Shown piece after piece: positions 10,990 to 20,589 of a stretch of DNA of 64,000 bases. This stretch comes from Lepidostoma basale (lineage: Eukaryota > Arthropoda > Insecta > Trichoptera > Lepidostomatidae), in assembly GCA_022606425.2 (NCBI GenBank), contig JAHDVF020000880.1, positions 1-64,000 of the forward strand. Reading direction: 5' to 3'. The translations under genes were made by a program, and so were the position numbers. The notes beneath the pieces were generated by a model, which saw only the letters and a list, made by a program, of their open reading frames with translations, made no database searches and was not told the DNA's origin. Each line of letters begins with the position of its first letter. Position 1 is the first letter of the stretch.

Positions 10990-11215
10990 ACTGACTATGG
11001 TTAGTAATTTAATATTAATTAATTATTTTACATATTTATAACTAATGAGTTAAATTGAATTAAATAAAATAAAAATAAACTTTTAACACCACTTTATTGT
11101 TAAAAATAAAGTGGTGTTAATACAAATTACTAAAGGTGTTTTATTATTTTATTTAATTCAATTTAACTCATTAGTTATAAACATATTTCGAATATTAATG
11201 TACTAACTATAAATA
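10990..11215. repeat. Large near-perfect palindrome (fold-back)
   Basis: Arms are centred near 11102. The inner stem is AACACCACTTTATT ... AATAAAGTGGTGTT with a 6-base loop. The outer stem TAACTAATGAGTTAAATTG (about 11038) pairs with CAATTTAACTCATTAGTTA (about 11178). Weaker pairing extends outward on both sides to about 100 bases per arm. It could be a fold-back MITE; TSDs are not visible. Confidence 0.75.
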
Positions 11216-11949
11216 CATTTATTTAATAATGTCACACCACAAATTAAGTGCTTCATACTAAATAATCAAATTTTTATTATCATTGAGTTTTTTAAAACAT
11301 AAACAGTTTCATTTCATTAGTAATCAAGGAATTTATGGATATTTGATTCAATTAAAAAAATCTTTCTAATATATGATATTATTGTTCATTTGAATTATAG
11401 GGAAGTTTTTATATGATTATAAATAGATAACAGCGGTTTCATGGTATTTAAAAAAAAATGCATATAATTTATATTCAGCAGTTTTCATATATATTTTTCT
11501 TTATAGAAGTGATTTAGCGATACAAAACATAAACACTGCATCTGATTACGTGCTCAGTAATTTCACATATTCTTTCGACTAGAGGAGTGTTAATTATGAC
11601 TATTAATTAATTCGTAACTAGGTAGTAGATACTAAATACAAAAAAAATGTGAATTGAGTGAATTTCATTTCCCCGCAGTGTTAAGCTACATTAAGTATAC
11701 ATGATTGTTCCTATTACATTTTTTAGAACAGATTTTTATCTTCCCCATTGACATACCTCAAATGTTCCTGATGATGTTTTCTATGGTTTCCTCAGCTGTA
11801 AGGCGAAAGTCGGAAAATATAAAGATAGCCCATGGACCACAGAATTTGACAGAGTCAACTCAGTAGACTTTAAATGAAATGTAAACTATAGATTATTTAA
11901 TCTTTTTTATAATTAGTAATATCCTTGAAATAATCACTAAAAATAAGTA
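11216..11949. other. AT-rich non-coding stretch
   Basis: No gene or repeat recognised. Confidence 0.6.
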
Positions 11950-12365
11950 AAAAATGAGATCTCACAGACAAATGTAAGGAAAACGGTGTATTATAGAGTG
12001 TTGAATTGAAAATATAAGAAGCAAATGCGGTGCGACTAAAAGTGTTATGAACAAAATAATGAAAATGAAAATTAAGATGGTTTGGACACATGAAAATAAT
12101 GGATGAAGAAAGAATGGTAAAAAAGTATATTTTGACGATGTAAACGGAACTAGAAATAGAAGAAGACTGAGAAAAACGTGGCATGACCAAATAAATCAAA
12201 TATTGAATGTCGAATAACGAGGAGTAGGAATAATCGACGTGATTATTAATGTTGACGAAGCAAGAGTAGTGTAGAAACAAGAAAGAAAAGAAAGAAGAAA
12301 AGTGTGGCAGTCCATTCTTTTATTCTACCCTTTCGGGGAGACGGCGTGATGGTTAGTTAGTTAGA
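11950..12365 (+). mobile_element. LINE-A1 3' end, degraded
   Basis: Reads MRSHRQM, IRSKCGATKSVMNKIMK, NGTRNRRRLRKTWHDQINQI, and the end GTGTGGCAGTCCATTCTT, CCCTTTCGGGGAGACGGC, then (TTAG)3. Many indels interrupt the frame. Confidence 0.8.
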
Positions 12366-12439
12366 TTATCATTAGTAAGAATATTATTCTATAAATTTGT
12401 AATTTGTTAATTTATTAATATATTATAATTACATAGATT

Positions 12440-12785
12440 TTCACGGTAGGCAGCAATTTGTTTTGTGTGATTTCTCCTTCTCGACCGACGTTTTGGAGAT
12501 CGTTGCAGTTTCCATCTTCAGTGTTTTTCTTTTACGTCATTGTTCAAGAAACAATAAATTCATAATAATTATTATAGTTATGTCCGCTTGCGTTGGAGAT
12601 TTTATAATAAATTCTAATACCATTGATTTAAATACTTAGGGGGAAATATTACATAACTTTAAAATCTAGGTAGTAATCAGATCATTACCACCACCATATT
12701 ATCTTGAAGATGGAGACTGCAACGATCTCTGAAACGTCTGTCGAGAAGGAGAAATCACACTTTGTTACTCGAAATCACATAAAAT
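12440..12785. mobile_element. MITE-3 fold-back element
   Basis: Left arm GTGTGATTTCTCCTTCTCGA (12468) and right arm TCGAGAAGGAGAAATCACAC (ending about 12771) are inverted copies. A further complementary pair 'gatcgttgcagtttccatct' / 'agatggagactgcaacgatc' lies inside. A SINE-B-like 3' piece and a short MITE-1 edge sit in the loop. No ORF. Confidence 0.7.
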
Positions 12786-12866
12786 ATGTTAATATATTTT
12801 TTTACCAATAAAGTAATTGTCAAAATGACAGAAATTAATGATAGTAATAAAAATGGATGTTCTTAC

Positions 12867-12989
12867 CGTAACTTGATTAATTCCTACACCGGCGTTTGTG
12901 ACAACATCCCCAATGGCAGAGGGCGGCACGGAGGACACGCGCGCGCACCAGTAGACACACAACACGAACACAACCGCCGCGCGAGACAT
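12867..12989 (-). CDS. First coding exon of an unidentified secreted or membrane protein
   Basis: The 41-codon exon starts with ATG at 12989 (context CCAGCG before ATG). It reads MSRAAVVFVLCVYWCARVSS then VPPSAIGDVVTNAGVGINQ-VT. Residues 4-15 are hydrophobic after a positive N-terminus, followed by small residues (VSS/V near residue 20-21), a typical signal peptide with a cleavage site. The exon ends at 12867 in phase 0 directly before the splice donor GTAAGA. G+C is much higher than in the surroundings and the codons are GC3-rich. No repeat family overlaps it. Downstream exons (lower coordinates, minus strand) are not identifiable here. I do not recognise the protein. Alternative: a chance ORF, judged unlikely given signal peptide, donor and composition together. 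Confidence 0.65.
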
Positions 12990-13200
12990 CGCTGGCTCGA
13001 CTGGAGAGGAGACCTCATCTACCGGCGGCCCTCCTCAGGCGCTGCGTCCGCCCCTCGCCGCGGTGAGCCCCAACAATATCGGGTCACGCTCGTATCATAG
13101 GTCACCCGGCGATGTGGGTCGTTTCCCGCGACAGGTGATCACTTATTACTCATCTCACAGATCTACGTGCTGTGTACGTTTCCGATTAGAAATGTGTTCA
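12990..13200 (-). promoter_or_regulatory. Putative 5' UTR/promoter region of the exon at 12867-12989
   Basis: G+C-rich tract immediately upstream of the minus-strand ATG, including 'gcgcctgaggagggccgccg' and 'ccgcggcgagg'. No TATA box is assigned with confidence. The call rests on position and composition only. Confidence 0.35.
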
Positions 13201-13435
13201 TCACTTATGTCTTTCACTGCACTTTCACCTAATGAAGTCATAACTACCAATTTATTTAATTTGATGCTATTATACTTAAGATTTATCGTAATTCTATATT
13301 TGAAACTATCATATTTAAATATGTGGCAATAGTTTTTTAAGTTATATAATATTTTTTCACCAAGGATTTAAACCAATGGTATTAGAATTTGTTATAAAAT
13401 CTCCAATGCAAGCGGATATAACTATAATAATTATT

Positions 13436-13590
13436 ATGAATTTATCGTTTCTTGAACAATGACGTAAAACTCCATAAATGAAAACGTCTGCCTTCTAGGA
13501 GTTTTATTATATTTTAGATGGAATAACATGTTTCATGTCACATTTGATAATGCCTTAGAAGGTTGAAACATTCGACTAGTGTTATTTTAC
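13436..13590 (+). mobile_element. MITE-1 copy
   Basis: 'tttcttgaacaatgacgtaa', 'ctaggagttttattatattt' and 'acatttgataatgccttaga' are the ordered MITE-1 modules, with the left and centre arms shortened. Confidence 0.65.
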
Positions 13591-14125
13591 ATTCGACGAT
13601 TTCTACTATTGTTTATAGTGGAGATAACAATAGTAGAAATCTAGTACATTTTTGATTATATATATATATGATATTTCAGCTAGCATGTTTCACTTTGCAA
13701 ATACCCTCTCAATTCTGTCTCGACTAATTGTGCAAGGCACAAAACTTGCGTGAGGCGACTTGCAGAAGGTTTTTACACAGTGAGTGTACTTGCAAAAAAA
13801 TATATTGCTAGTGAACGTTTCGGTTAAGTTTGGTTTCGGTATTTCGTATGTAAATAGGTTAAACATCATTTCATTTATTAACATTTTAATCGCTCGATTA
13901 GTATGTTAAAATTAAATTGCTTTCACATGTACCATAATTAAAATAAAACAGTAATATTTAATTTCTATTATTCGCCTAGGATGATAACACAGCGGATAAG
14001 GTATAAAAAAATGCGTAGATTCTTATAACCTATGGTTTTGAATTTGAATATGAAAGAAAAAATACAGGGTGGCTTAAAATGATTTTAATGGTTCACAATT
14101 TTCAAATTTTAATAAAATAATATGT
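13591..14125. other. Unassigned non-coding sequence
   Basis: A short inverted repeat around 13603-13640 ('ctactattgtttatagtgga' / 'gataacaatagtagaaat') is seen. Otherwise nothing is recognised. Confidence 0.5.
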
Positions 14126-14129
14126 GTAA

Positions 14130-14335
14130 TGAAATTATATGTATTACAGAGAAGGAGGGACTGGTATGGTCGTGTCCAAAGAATGGACACCACCAGACTC
14201 CTCTATATTGCACTACACTACATATTCACTGGACGCGTCCTCGTGGAAGACCTCCTAAACGACGGAAGGACAAGCCAAGACCTTACAGGAGAAGCAACTC
14301 TCTGGAGAACAGACCATAAATATATGGCCGAGCCA
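14130..14335 (+). mobile_element. LINE-D-related 3' fragment
   Basis: Reads RRRDWYGRVQRMDTTRLLYI then (frameshift) GRVLVEDLLNDG / RPRGRPPKRRKDKPR. It corresponds to the RRRYWRDHVARMD...GRPPKR module of LINE-D. Confidence 0.65.
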
Positions 14336-14344
14336 TAGAGGGCT

Positions 14345-14705
14345 CAATCCACTTCTCGAAGCTGTTATAGGCGCAGCGGCGCCTTTCGTCAGCTTCACTC
14401 GTGCACTCCCTAGGCCCGCCCCCCGTCCATGCGGGACTTACGTTAAACAAATAATATTAATAATATATAATATGTATATTTGCAACCCAAGGGGACCCAG
14501 ACCATATTTAAGCAACGCTGCTCTCCCTCAATGTCCCGCCGTACACACACACCCGCCGTACAGCAATACAACAGCAATTGATACACAAATATGTTAGAGA
14601 AAGGAGAATAGACTATATATAAGGTTCCCACCACCACCCGAGACTGTTATAGGACGCAGCGACGCCCTTTCGTCAGTCTCGCTGCACCGAGACAGCATTT
14701 TCATT
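14345..14705. repeat. Pair of diverged ~50-bp direct repeats
   Basis: GCTGTTATAGGCGCAGCGGC...TTTCGTCAGCTTCACT at 14360-14402 recurs as ACTGTTATAGGACGCAGCGA...TTTCGTCAGTCTCGCT at 14643-14683. They are about 285 bp apart and GC-rich compared with the spacer. They could be ends or UTR pieces of a retroelement; no ORF supports this. Confidence 0.5.
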
Positions 14706-14939
14706 AACATTTTCCCGCCTCCCTCATACACTATCTTCTTACTGTTTTAAAATTTAGTTTGTTATATATTTGTCCTATTGTGTATTGTGTATTAATGTGT
14801 GTTTTATATAATTTTAATGTGATTTTACTAATTTAAGGTGTGTTTTATATAATATTTACTTCTGATTTTATTCAATAATAAAGAGATGTGAGGCCGCGCG
14901 GGAGATATATAAGGTTAGAATAGAGGAAGTAGAAAAAAA

Positions 14940-15206
14940 ATATTATTATTTTTATAATTATTTTTTTGAATCGCTCTTTACATCACACTTTAAATTTACA
15001 GCGCGAGCCAGTTCGATGTAAAAGGTATATCTATTATATTGATACTTGTGACATGTGATACATAGCTAATCTATCGCCATTTTATTGTCACGTAAATTCA
15101 TCAATATACCAGATCAAAGACAGTCAGAAAATCACCCTCCCATCGCCAAGAATCAAACCCGAGACCTTCGGTGTGACAGTCAAAGCACTGACCACTCGGT
15201 CTAAAT
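14940..15206 (-). mobile_element. SINE-A copy, (AAT)n-tailed variant
   Basis: Left end is ATT-rich, then 'ttgaatcgctctttacatc', 'cattttattgtcacgtaaat' and the tRNA head 'gaccttcggtgtgacag...accactcggtc'. Diverged from the other copies. Confidence 0.8.
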
Positions 15207-15234
15207 TACCTGTTGTATATAAAAATGTGAAATG

Positions 15235-15708
15235 AATGAATGAAAGTGTTGTGAACAAAATGAAGGATGAAAGTAGAATAAATGCAGTAGAAATTAGATC
15301 TCTTAGACGAATGTGTGGATACTCTGTGTATGATAGAGTGTCGAATGAAAATATAAGAAGTGAATGCGGTGAGAATGATGGTGTTATGAACAAAATAATG
15401 AAAGGATTATTAAGATGGTTTGGACACAAGGGAATTATGAATGAAGAAAGAACGGTAAAAAATATATATGTAAACGACGTGAACGGAGCTAGAAATAGAA
15501 GGAGACCGAGGAAAAATGTGGCATGATACGATAAATCAAATATTGAATGTCGGCCACGTGAGGAGTCGGGAAAATCGACGTGCGTGCACGACACGACGTA
15601 AGAATGTTGAGGAATTGATAGAATTATGTCAGAAAAGTTTAGCAGTCTATTATTTATGCCTACACCTTCGGGGAGACGGCGTGATGGATAGTAAGTTGGT
15701 TAGTTAGT
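15235..15708 (+). mobile_element. LINE-A1 3' end
   Basis: Reads KDESRINAVEIRSLRRMCGY then SVYDRVSNENIRSECGENDG, MNKIMKGLLRWFGH, VNDVNGARNRRRPRKN; then a frameshift (extra T at about 15516), QINQILNVGHVRSRENRRAC and the 3' tail with TTAG repeats. A short piece of internal sequence ('gaaagtgttgtgaacaaaat') is duplicated at its 5' edge. Confidence 0.85.
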
Positions 15709-15719
15709 TTATAAAAATG

Positions 15720-15825
15720 TGGAAATCAACGTAAAACTGCCACATTAAAAGGCCCAAATGGCACCCCAAGAAACAGCAAAGATGTTATAGACTTGCTCCA
15801 AGCCAATTCCTAAGATTGAAACAAT
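15720..15825 (+). repeat. Dispersed repeat I, copy 1
   Basis: 'ccacattaaaaggcccaaat' and 'accccaagaaacagcaaaga' match 19085-19185 ('ccaatttaaaaaggcccaag', 'tcccaagaaccagcaataga'). Each is followed by an A-rich run. The family is not recognised; it may be a SINE or LINE 3' end. Confidence 0.5.
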
Positions 15826-16150
15826 TTTTTTATTTATTTCTAATTTGCGTGATGTATTTAATAAAGTTTTATCGAATTCACCCGGTATATTTGTATGTTC
15901 ACAATGTTTACCTTCAAACGAGTTTAACGAGCTCCGAATTCCTTACAAAACGGGACTTATTTAAGTTTATGTTTACTACGGTAGAGGTCAAGTGTGTTAT
16001 AATAGTCCAAAAACCTTCGGAAAAAATATTAGTTACGCATTTGAGATCCGTTATGGTCATAAGTATGATTATAATTTGTAGCTATTATTTTTTAACAGAA
16101 GGTGCTTTTGGAGAGATCATGTTTACCGCATGGAGAATACATGATTTTGC
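15826..16150. other. Unassigned sequence
   Basis: Open frame on the plus strand without family resemblance, judged chance. Confidence 0.5.
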
Positions 16151-16154
16151 ACAA

Positions 16155-16295
16155 TTGTTAAAGAAGAAAACCCCAGCAGCAAGAGTTTACCAGGAAGGCC
16201 GCCGAAGGGATGAAGAGATGGCTGAACATCATTATTCCAGGACAGCTCACCGTCATAAACAGGTAATACGACCTTATCTAAGAAGAAGAAGATTT
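16155..16295 (+). mobile_element. LINE-D 3'-terminal fragment
   Basis: 'ccaggaaggccgccgaaggg' (PGRPPKG), 'gatgaagagatggctgaaca' and 'aagaagaagaag' match the last module and tail of LINE-D (compare 56455-56572). Confidence 0.6.
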
Positions 16296-16302
16296 CTTTT
16301 TT

Positions 16303-16478
16303 GTTTAAAAAAAGAATAACACCATGGATTTAAATCAATGATATTAGAAATTATTTAACAATTTTTGAAGTGAGCAGAAATAGCTCATTATTATGAAGAA
16401 GGAATCTGGTCTTATCCAGCCTTGAACCCATGTCCCCTGGATCAGGAGCCAAGCATTCTATCTCCATTGTCACGGAAT
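16303..16478 (-). mobile_element. SINE-B copy
   Basis: Minus strand: 'atgatattagaaattattt' (body), 'gaagaaggaatctggtctta' and the box B region reading GGGTTCAAGGC. Left A/T-rich end is the tail side. Confidence 0.7.
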
Positions 16479-16587
16479 CATACGCAAACCTACATTACGA
16501 TTTCACTCTCACATGTTGAGATATCCTTATGAACCCATCGTATAAGATGGGAACGTTAAAACATTTTTTCGACATATTCCAAAGATC

Positions 16588-16722
16588 TTTCGTCATCGGG
16601 AGAACGATATAAACTCACTTATGAACTTAAACATATAATATGTGCAAACAGTACATGATTAGGTTATTTTATTTTATTAAAATTATATTTCGTAAGTTTA
16701 TATCGTTCTCCCGATGATGAAG
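16588..16722. repeat. Inverted repeat, MITE-like
   Basis: TCGTCATCGGGAGAACGATA-TAAACT at 16590-16616 is inverted at 16693-16719 (GTTTATATCGTTCTCCCGAT-GATGA). About 29 bp per arm with a ~75-bp AT-rich loop. No TSD resolved. Confidence 0.7.
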
Positions 16723-16994
16723 GTGTAACAGCTTCGAAACAAGTCAGGATAAATAGACTCAAAAGTAAGAAAAATCGTATTTCAATCCATAAAAGATCAT
16801 CAGATGGTATTCCACAGTAATCGTTTTTAATAACTAAATTCACTTTTGTCTTTTTTCGACGGCGACAAGTTCCTCCATGCTGGCTGGCATCGCCAGACCA
16901 TCAGCAGACCAGTCTGTCGATATTAATCAGCCTGAGGAAACCGGTCAGTATCGAAACAATGACAAAAGTGGAAACTGTTATTAAATTCTTCTTT

Positions 16995-17460
16995 TTCTTT
17001 CGGTGCCGTGTCAGGTCCCCCAACGTTGGCGATCACTGCATTAAAAGCATCTCTATCCTGCGCCACTTGGAACAGGTTTTGTACTCTTGTAATTCCTGTC
17101 CACTCTTTGATGTTCCGCAGCCAGGACAGCTGCCTTCTACCAACTCCCCGACGTCCCTCCACTTTACCCATTAATATCAGTCGAAGGAGCTGGTATTTCT
17201 CTCCTCTTAGCACATGACCCAAATATGAGACCTTTCTAATTTTCACACTTAATAAGAGCTCTTTATTGGTTCTGGCTCTCTGTAGTACGTCTGCATTACT
17301 GACCATATCGGTCCACGATATACGAAGCATTCTGCGGTATATCCACACCTCGAACGCTTCCAACCGGTTCATTACATTCACTTTAGAGTCCAGGTTTCGC
17401 AGCCATATAGTAGAACAGACCATATATAACTTTTAATCATTCTTTGCTTTGATAGCTTAT
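16995..17460 (-). mobile_element. LINE-Y 3' ORF end, best-preserved copy
   Basis: A 166-codon open frame on the minus strand reads MVCSTIWLRNLDSKVNVMNR, LEAFEVWIYRRMLRISWTDM, ADVLQRARTNKELLLSVKIR, KVSYLGHVLRGEKY, RRGVGRRQLSWLRNIKEWTG, and QVAQDRDAFNAVIANVGG. This is the usual post-RT C-terminus of a non-LTR ORF2; the RT domain itself is missing (5' truncation). The tail side has (CTT)n, the inverse of (GAA)n. Clade not assigned. Confidence 0.85.
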
Positions 17461-17751
17461 CCACCCTTAAAGAAACGCATTTTTATATGATATATAACAT
17501 TTAATCATTTGTTTGCATTTTATTAAATGCAACTCGTGCAACTTCAATTCTGCATTTTATTTCAATGTCAAAAAACATCGTTTTGTTTAATTATTATTTA
17601 AAAACAACTTCCATCGAGAGATTTCAGTAAAATAATTGAATAAAAATTAATATAATTTTATTAAATACGGCATTTAAAATAAAATATTTAAATTGGCCAT
17701 TGTTTTAATATAATACAGGATTTAATAAAAAAAAACATACCTATCTATCTT

Positions 17752-18500
17752 GTTGGAATGGACAATGGTGTTCTTCTACCGACCCTTATATGAAGACTAC
17801 AGGGGAAAAACAAGGAATGTCAGTTAAAATTCAAAATAAATGTAATAATGCCATCTAGCGGCATTTGTACGTATCTATCCACAGTAAAATTTTCATATTC
17901 AAAAATCATGTATGTCATCGACTATGGCCAGATAATCGATTGCTAATTGCTAAGAAATATAAAGACTTTGATTAGCTTTATTCTCAATTTATTCAAATTA
18001 ACCTTCTACTGACATTTCTTGTTTTCCCACTGTAGTCTTCATATGTGGCAGCGAAACAAAAGATGGAGGAAAGTAGAATAAGTGCAGTAGAAATGAGATC
18101 TCTTAGACGAATGTGTAGAAAAATCTGTTCATAATAGAGTGTCGAATAAAAATATAAGAAGATAATGTGATGTGAATGAAAATGTTATGAACAAAATAAT
18201 GAAAGGATCATTAAGATGGTTTGGACACATGGAAAGAATGAATGAAGAAAGAATAGTAAAAAAAATACGTTATCGACGTGAACGGAATTAGAAATAGAGG
18301 AATACCGAGGAAAATGTGGCACGATCAAATAAATCAAATATTGAATGTCGACCACGGAGGAATCGGAGAAATCGACATGCGTGCATGACACGATGTATGA
18401 ACGATGAGGAAACGAAAGAAGTATGCCAGGAAAGAAAAGTGTAGCAGGCCATTATTTGTGCCTACCTCTTCGGAGAGACGGCGTGATGGTTAGTTAGTTT
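17752..18500 (+). mobile_element. LINE-A1 copy split by MITE-4
   Basis: Text 'gacaatggtgttcttctacc' + 'gaccctta' before, and 'gaaagtagaataagtgcagt' after, are contiguous in intact LINE-A1 copies but separated here by MITE-4. The 3' part reads MRSLRRMC, RISNKNIRR-like, MNKIMKGSLRWFGHMERMNE and ends CGGCGTGATGGTTAGTTAG. Confidence 0.85.
17791..18041. mobile_element. MITE-4, TA-flanked TIR element
   Basis: Ends TGAAGACTACAG / CTGTAGTCTTCA. The inverted similarity continues into 'gggaaaaacaaggaatgtca' / 'tgacatttcttgttttccc', more than 30 bp. Both sides are flanked by TA. It is 251 bp with no ORF. A TA TSD suggests Tc1/mariner-type mobilisation (inference). Confidence 0.8.
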
Positions 18501-19080
18501 ATCGTGTTGAGAGGATATTTGTAATGTTGTATTTAAAACTTAATTGATATTAATTATTTAACACAAGCGATAAATACCCATCACAATTATTCTACCATCC
18601 GTTTTTTATAAGTCATTTTACGGTGCTTACCTCTGCCGTAATTGTTACATAACTGGAACCATATTCATTACCTGTGTATGTTAATATCATACATAATACA
18701 ATCCTCATACACAATGGAGAGATTATTTCGCTGCAGATAGAGCATGCCAAATAGAACAAGGCGATATTTGAATATTACTTTCAAACGATGACCATTCTAT
18801 TTTTAAAAATACAAAAGGATGTGGAATTATGACAATGTGTGACCTAGACATGAGCATTGAAAAAGAGGAAAGTTTGAATAATTATATCATTAAGTAATAT
18901 TTTTTGTTTAGCACTTTTAAGTATTCACACGGTTCAACTTATTCATGTGTTTAAAAGTATACAATCATGTATTCAAATTCTTCTATATATGCCTTCACTT
19001 TGTGTTGTATGTCAAAAGTGTAAATAAATTAATAAATTTTCACTCAGTATTTTCCCAACACTTAATTTATTATTGTAAAT
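18501..19080. other. AT-rich non-coding stretch
   Basis: Nothing recognised. Confidence 0.55.
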
Positions 19081-19084
19081 TTGC

Positions 19085-19185
19085 AAATCAACGGGAAACT
19101 ACCAATTTAAAAAGGCCCAAGTGGTATCCCAAGAACCAGCAATAGATGTTAGATTTTTCTGCAAACCAATCCATACGATTGAAAA
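19085..19185 (+). repeat. Dispersed repeat I, copy 2
   Basis: Partner of 15720-15825, ending in an A-rich run at about 19180-19195. Like copy 1 it lies next to a LINE-A copy. Confidence 0.5.
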
Positions 19186-19196
19186 CGAAAAAAAAA

Positions 19197-19832
19197 ACTA
19201 ACTGACTAACCAACACGTTGTCTCCCTGAAAATTTAGGTAAAAATAATGAACTGCTACACTTTTCTTTCCTGACATACTTCCTTAACGTTCATGCATCGT
19301 GTCATGGACGCACGTGGATTTCTCCGACTTCTCACGCGGCCGAAGTTCAATATATGTTTATTTGATCGTGCCAAGTTTTCCTCGGTCTTCTTCTTTTTAT
19401 ATTTCCTTTTACATCTTTAATATATACATTCTTTCTTCATTCATTATTTCCATGTGTATAAACCATCTTTGTGAATATTTTAGTATTTTTTTCATGACAC
19501 TTTCATTCGCACCGCATTCATTTCTTTTAACACTCTATCATATACAGTATTTCAACACATTCGTCTTAGAGATCTCATTTCTACTGTATTTCTTTTACTT
19601 TTATCCTTCTTTTGCCAGTTCCATGCTTCGCTTCATACATAAGGGTCGGTAGAAGAACACCATTGTGCACTGCCACTCTAGCTTTTTTGGATAGCTTCTT
19701 GTTTGCGATGACAACTTTAAGTGCACCATTCACTTTGTTGCCTGCCCAAACCCTTCTTTCAATATCCCTCTCCACCCGCCCATCATTTTTAAACATACTA
19801 CCTAAATATACAAACTCTTCTACTTATAAGAA
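19197..19832 (-). mobile_element. LINE-A1 copy
   Basis: Minus strand reads MFKNDGRVERDIERRVWAGN, KVNGALKVVIANKKLSKKAR, VAVHNGVLLPTLMYEAKHG and further degraded C-terminal text to the (TTAG)n tail at 19197. 5' truncated just after the RT domain. Confidence 0.85.
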
Positions 19833-20169
19833 AGTATTGCGAAAATACAAAGTGTAAATTTATTTATTAGGAAGTTATTCAATAGCTGAAATAGAGCACG
19901 TTTTTTTAAATTGTTTATTTCATTAACATTTTAGTTGTCGTTAGAAAAAATAACTGATTTAATTGATGACTTAAGAAATTGTTTCTAAAAAAAATGCAGA
20001 AAAATCAAGATATTTTTAATTGCAATTAATACATAATTCATTTATGTGGTCATCATTATTATAGTCTTCTTGTGATCTAGCATGCGGATTGACGAATGTT
20101 TTCATGGTTATCGCACTCGTATGTATTTCCTTGAAATCAGATGTTAAGTGTGAATAGAGTAATCACAAA
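19833..20169. other. Unassigned sequence
   Basis: AT-rich; no recognisable feature. Confidence 0.5.
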
Positions 20170-20573
20170 TGAGGCCGCCAGGGCAAGAGTGGTCTAACCC
20201 CAAATTTAGACAATGGAGATAAATGCAATTGAAAATTCGACGTTTTTTCCCCACTTTTTTTAAAAACTATATGGGTTAGGGTCTTCTTCAGTGATACACC
20301 TTGTTTGTTTGGTGAATGTCTTTAGAATAGTATTTTGAAATATTGGGAAATATAAAGTTTAAGGATATATTTTTTGATGGTTACTTATAATAGACCACAT
20401 TTGATTTTTTGTCAGAGAAAAATAAGTATTTATGGCGATATCTATGTTTCCACATGGAAATGGTAGTTAGATTAATTTTTCTATTATAGTAGGTCACAAA
20501 TAGGTGTGGGTTAGACCAGTAATTAAATTTTTCAAAAAATGTTGGTTAGACCACTCTTGTGCTAGTGGCCTCA
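20170..20573. mobile_element. MITE-5, ~30-bp TIRs
   Basis: Left end TGAGGCCGCCAGGGCAAGAG + TGGTCTAACC; right end, inverted, TGAGGCCACTAGCACAAGAG + TGGTCTAACC. This is about 26 of 30 positions. Total 404 bp, AT-rich, no ORF. Flanks are A/T-rich, so the TSD is ambiguous (AAAT possible). Confidence 0.8.
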
Positions 20574-20589
20574 AATATAGACATTTTAT

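Larger units (their letters stand above)
12531..13470. repeat. Inverted repeat bracketing a host exon
   Basis: The ~110-bp segment at 12531-12645 ('acgtcattgttcaagaaac', 'tggagattttataataaat', 'ctaataccattgatttaaa') recurs almost identically in inverse orientation at 13360-13470. Each arm is the edge of MITE-1 joined to a SINE-B-like 3' piece. The ~715-bp loop holds the host first exon at 12867-12989. Confidence 0.8.

Noticed and set aside
15816..16319. 167-codon plus-strand ORF
   Set aside because: It is an AT-rich chance frame that runs into a LINE-D 3' end (PGRPPKG region read in the wrong frame). No domain, no codon bias.
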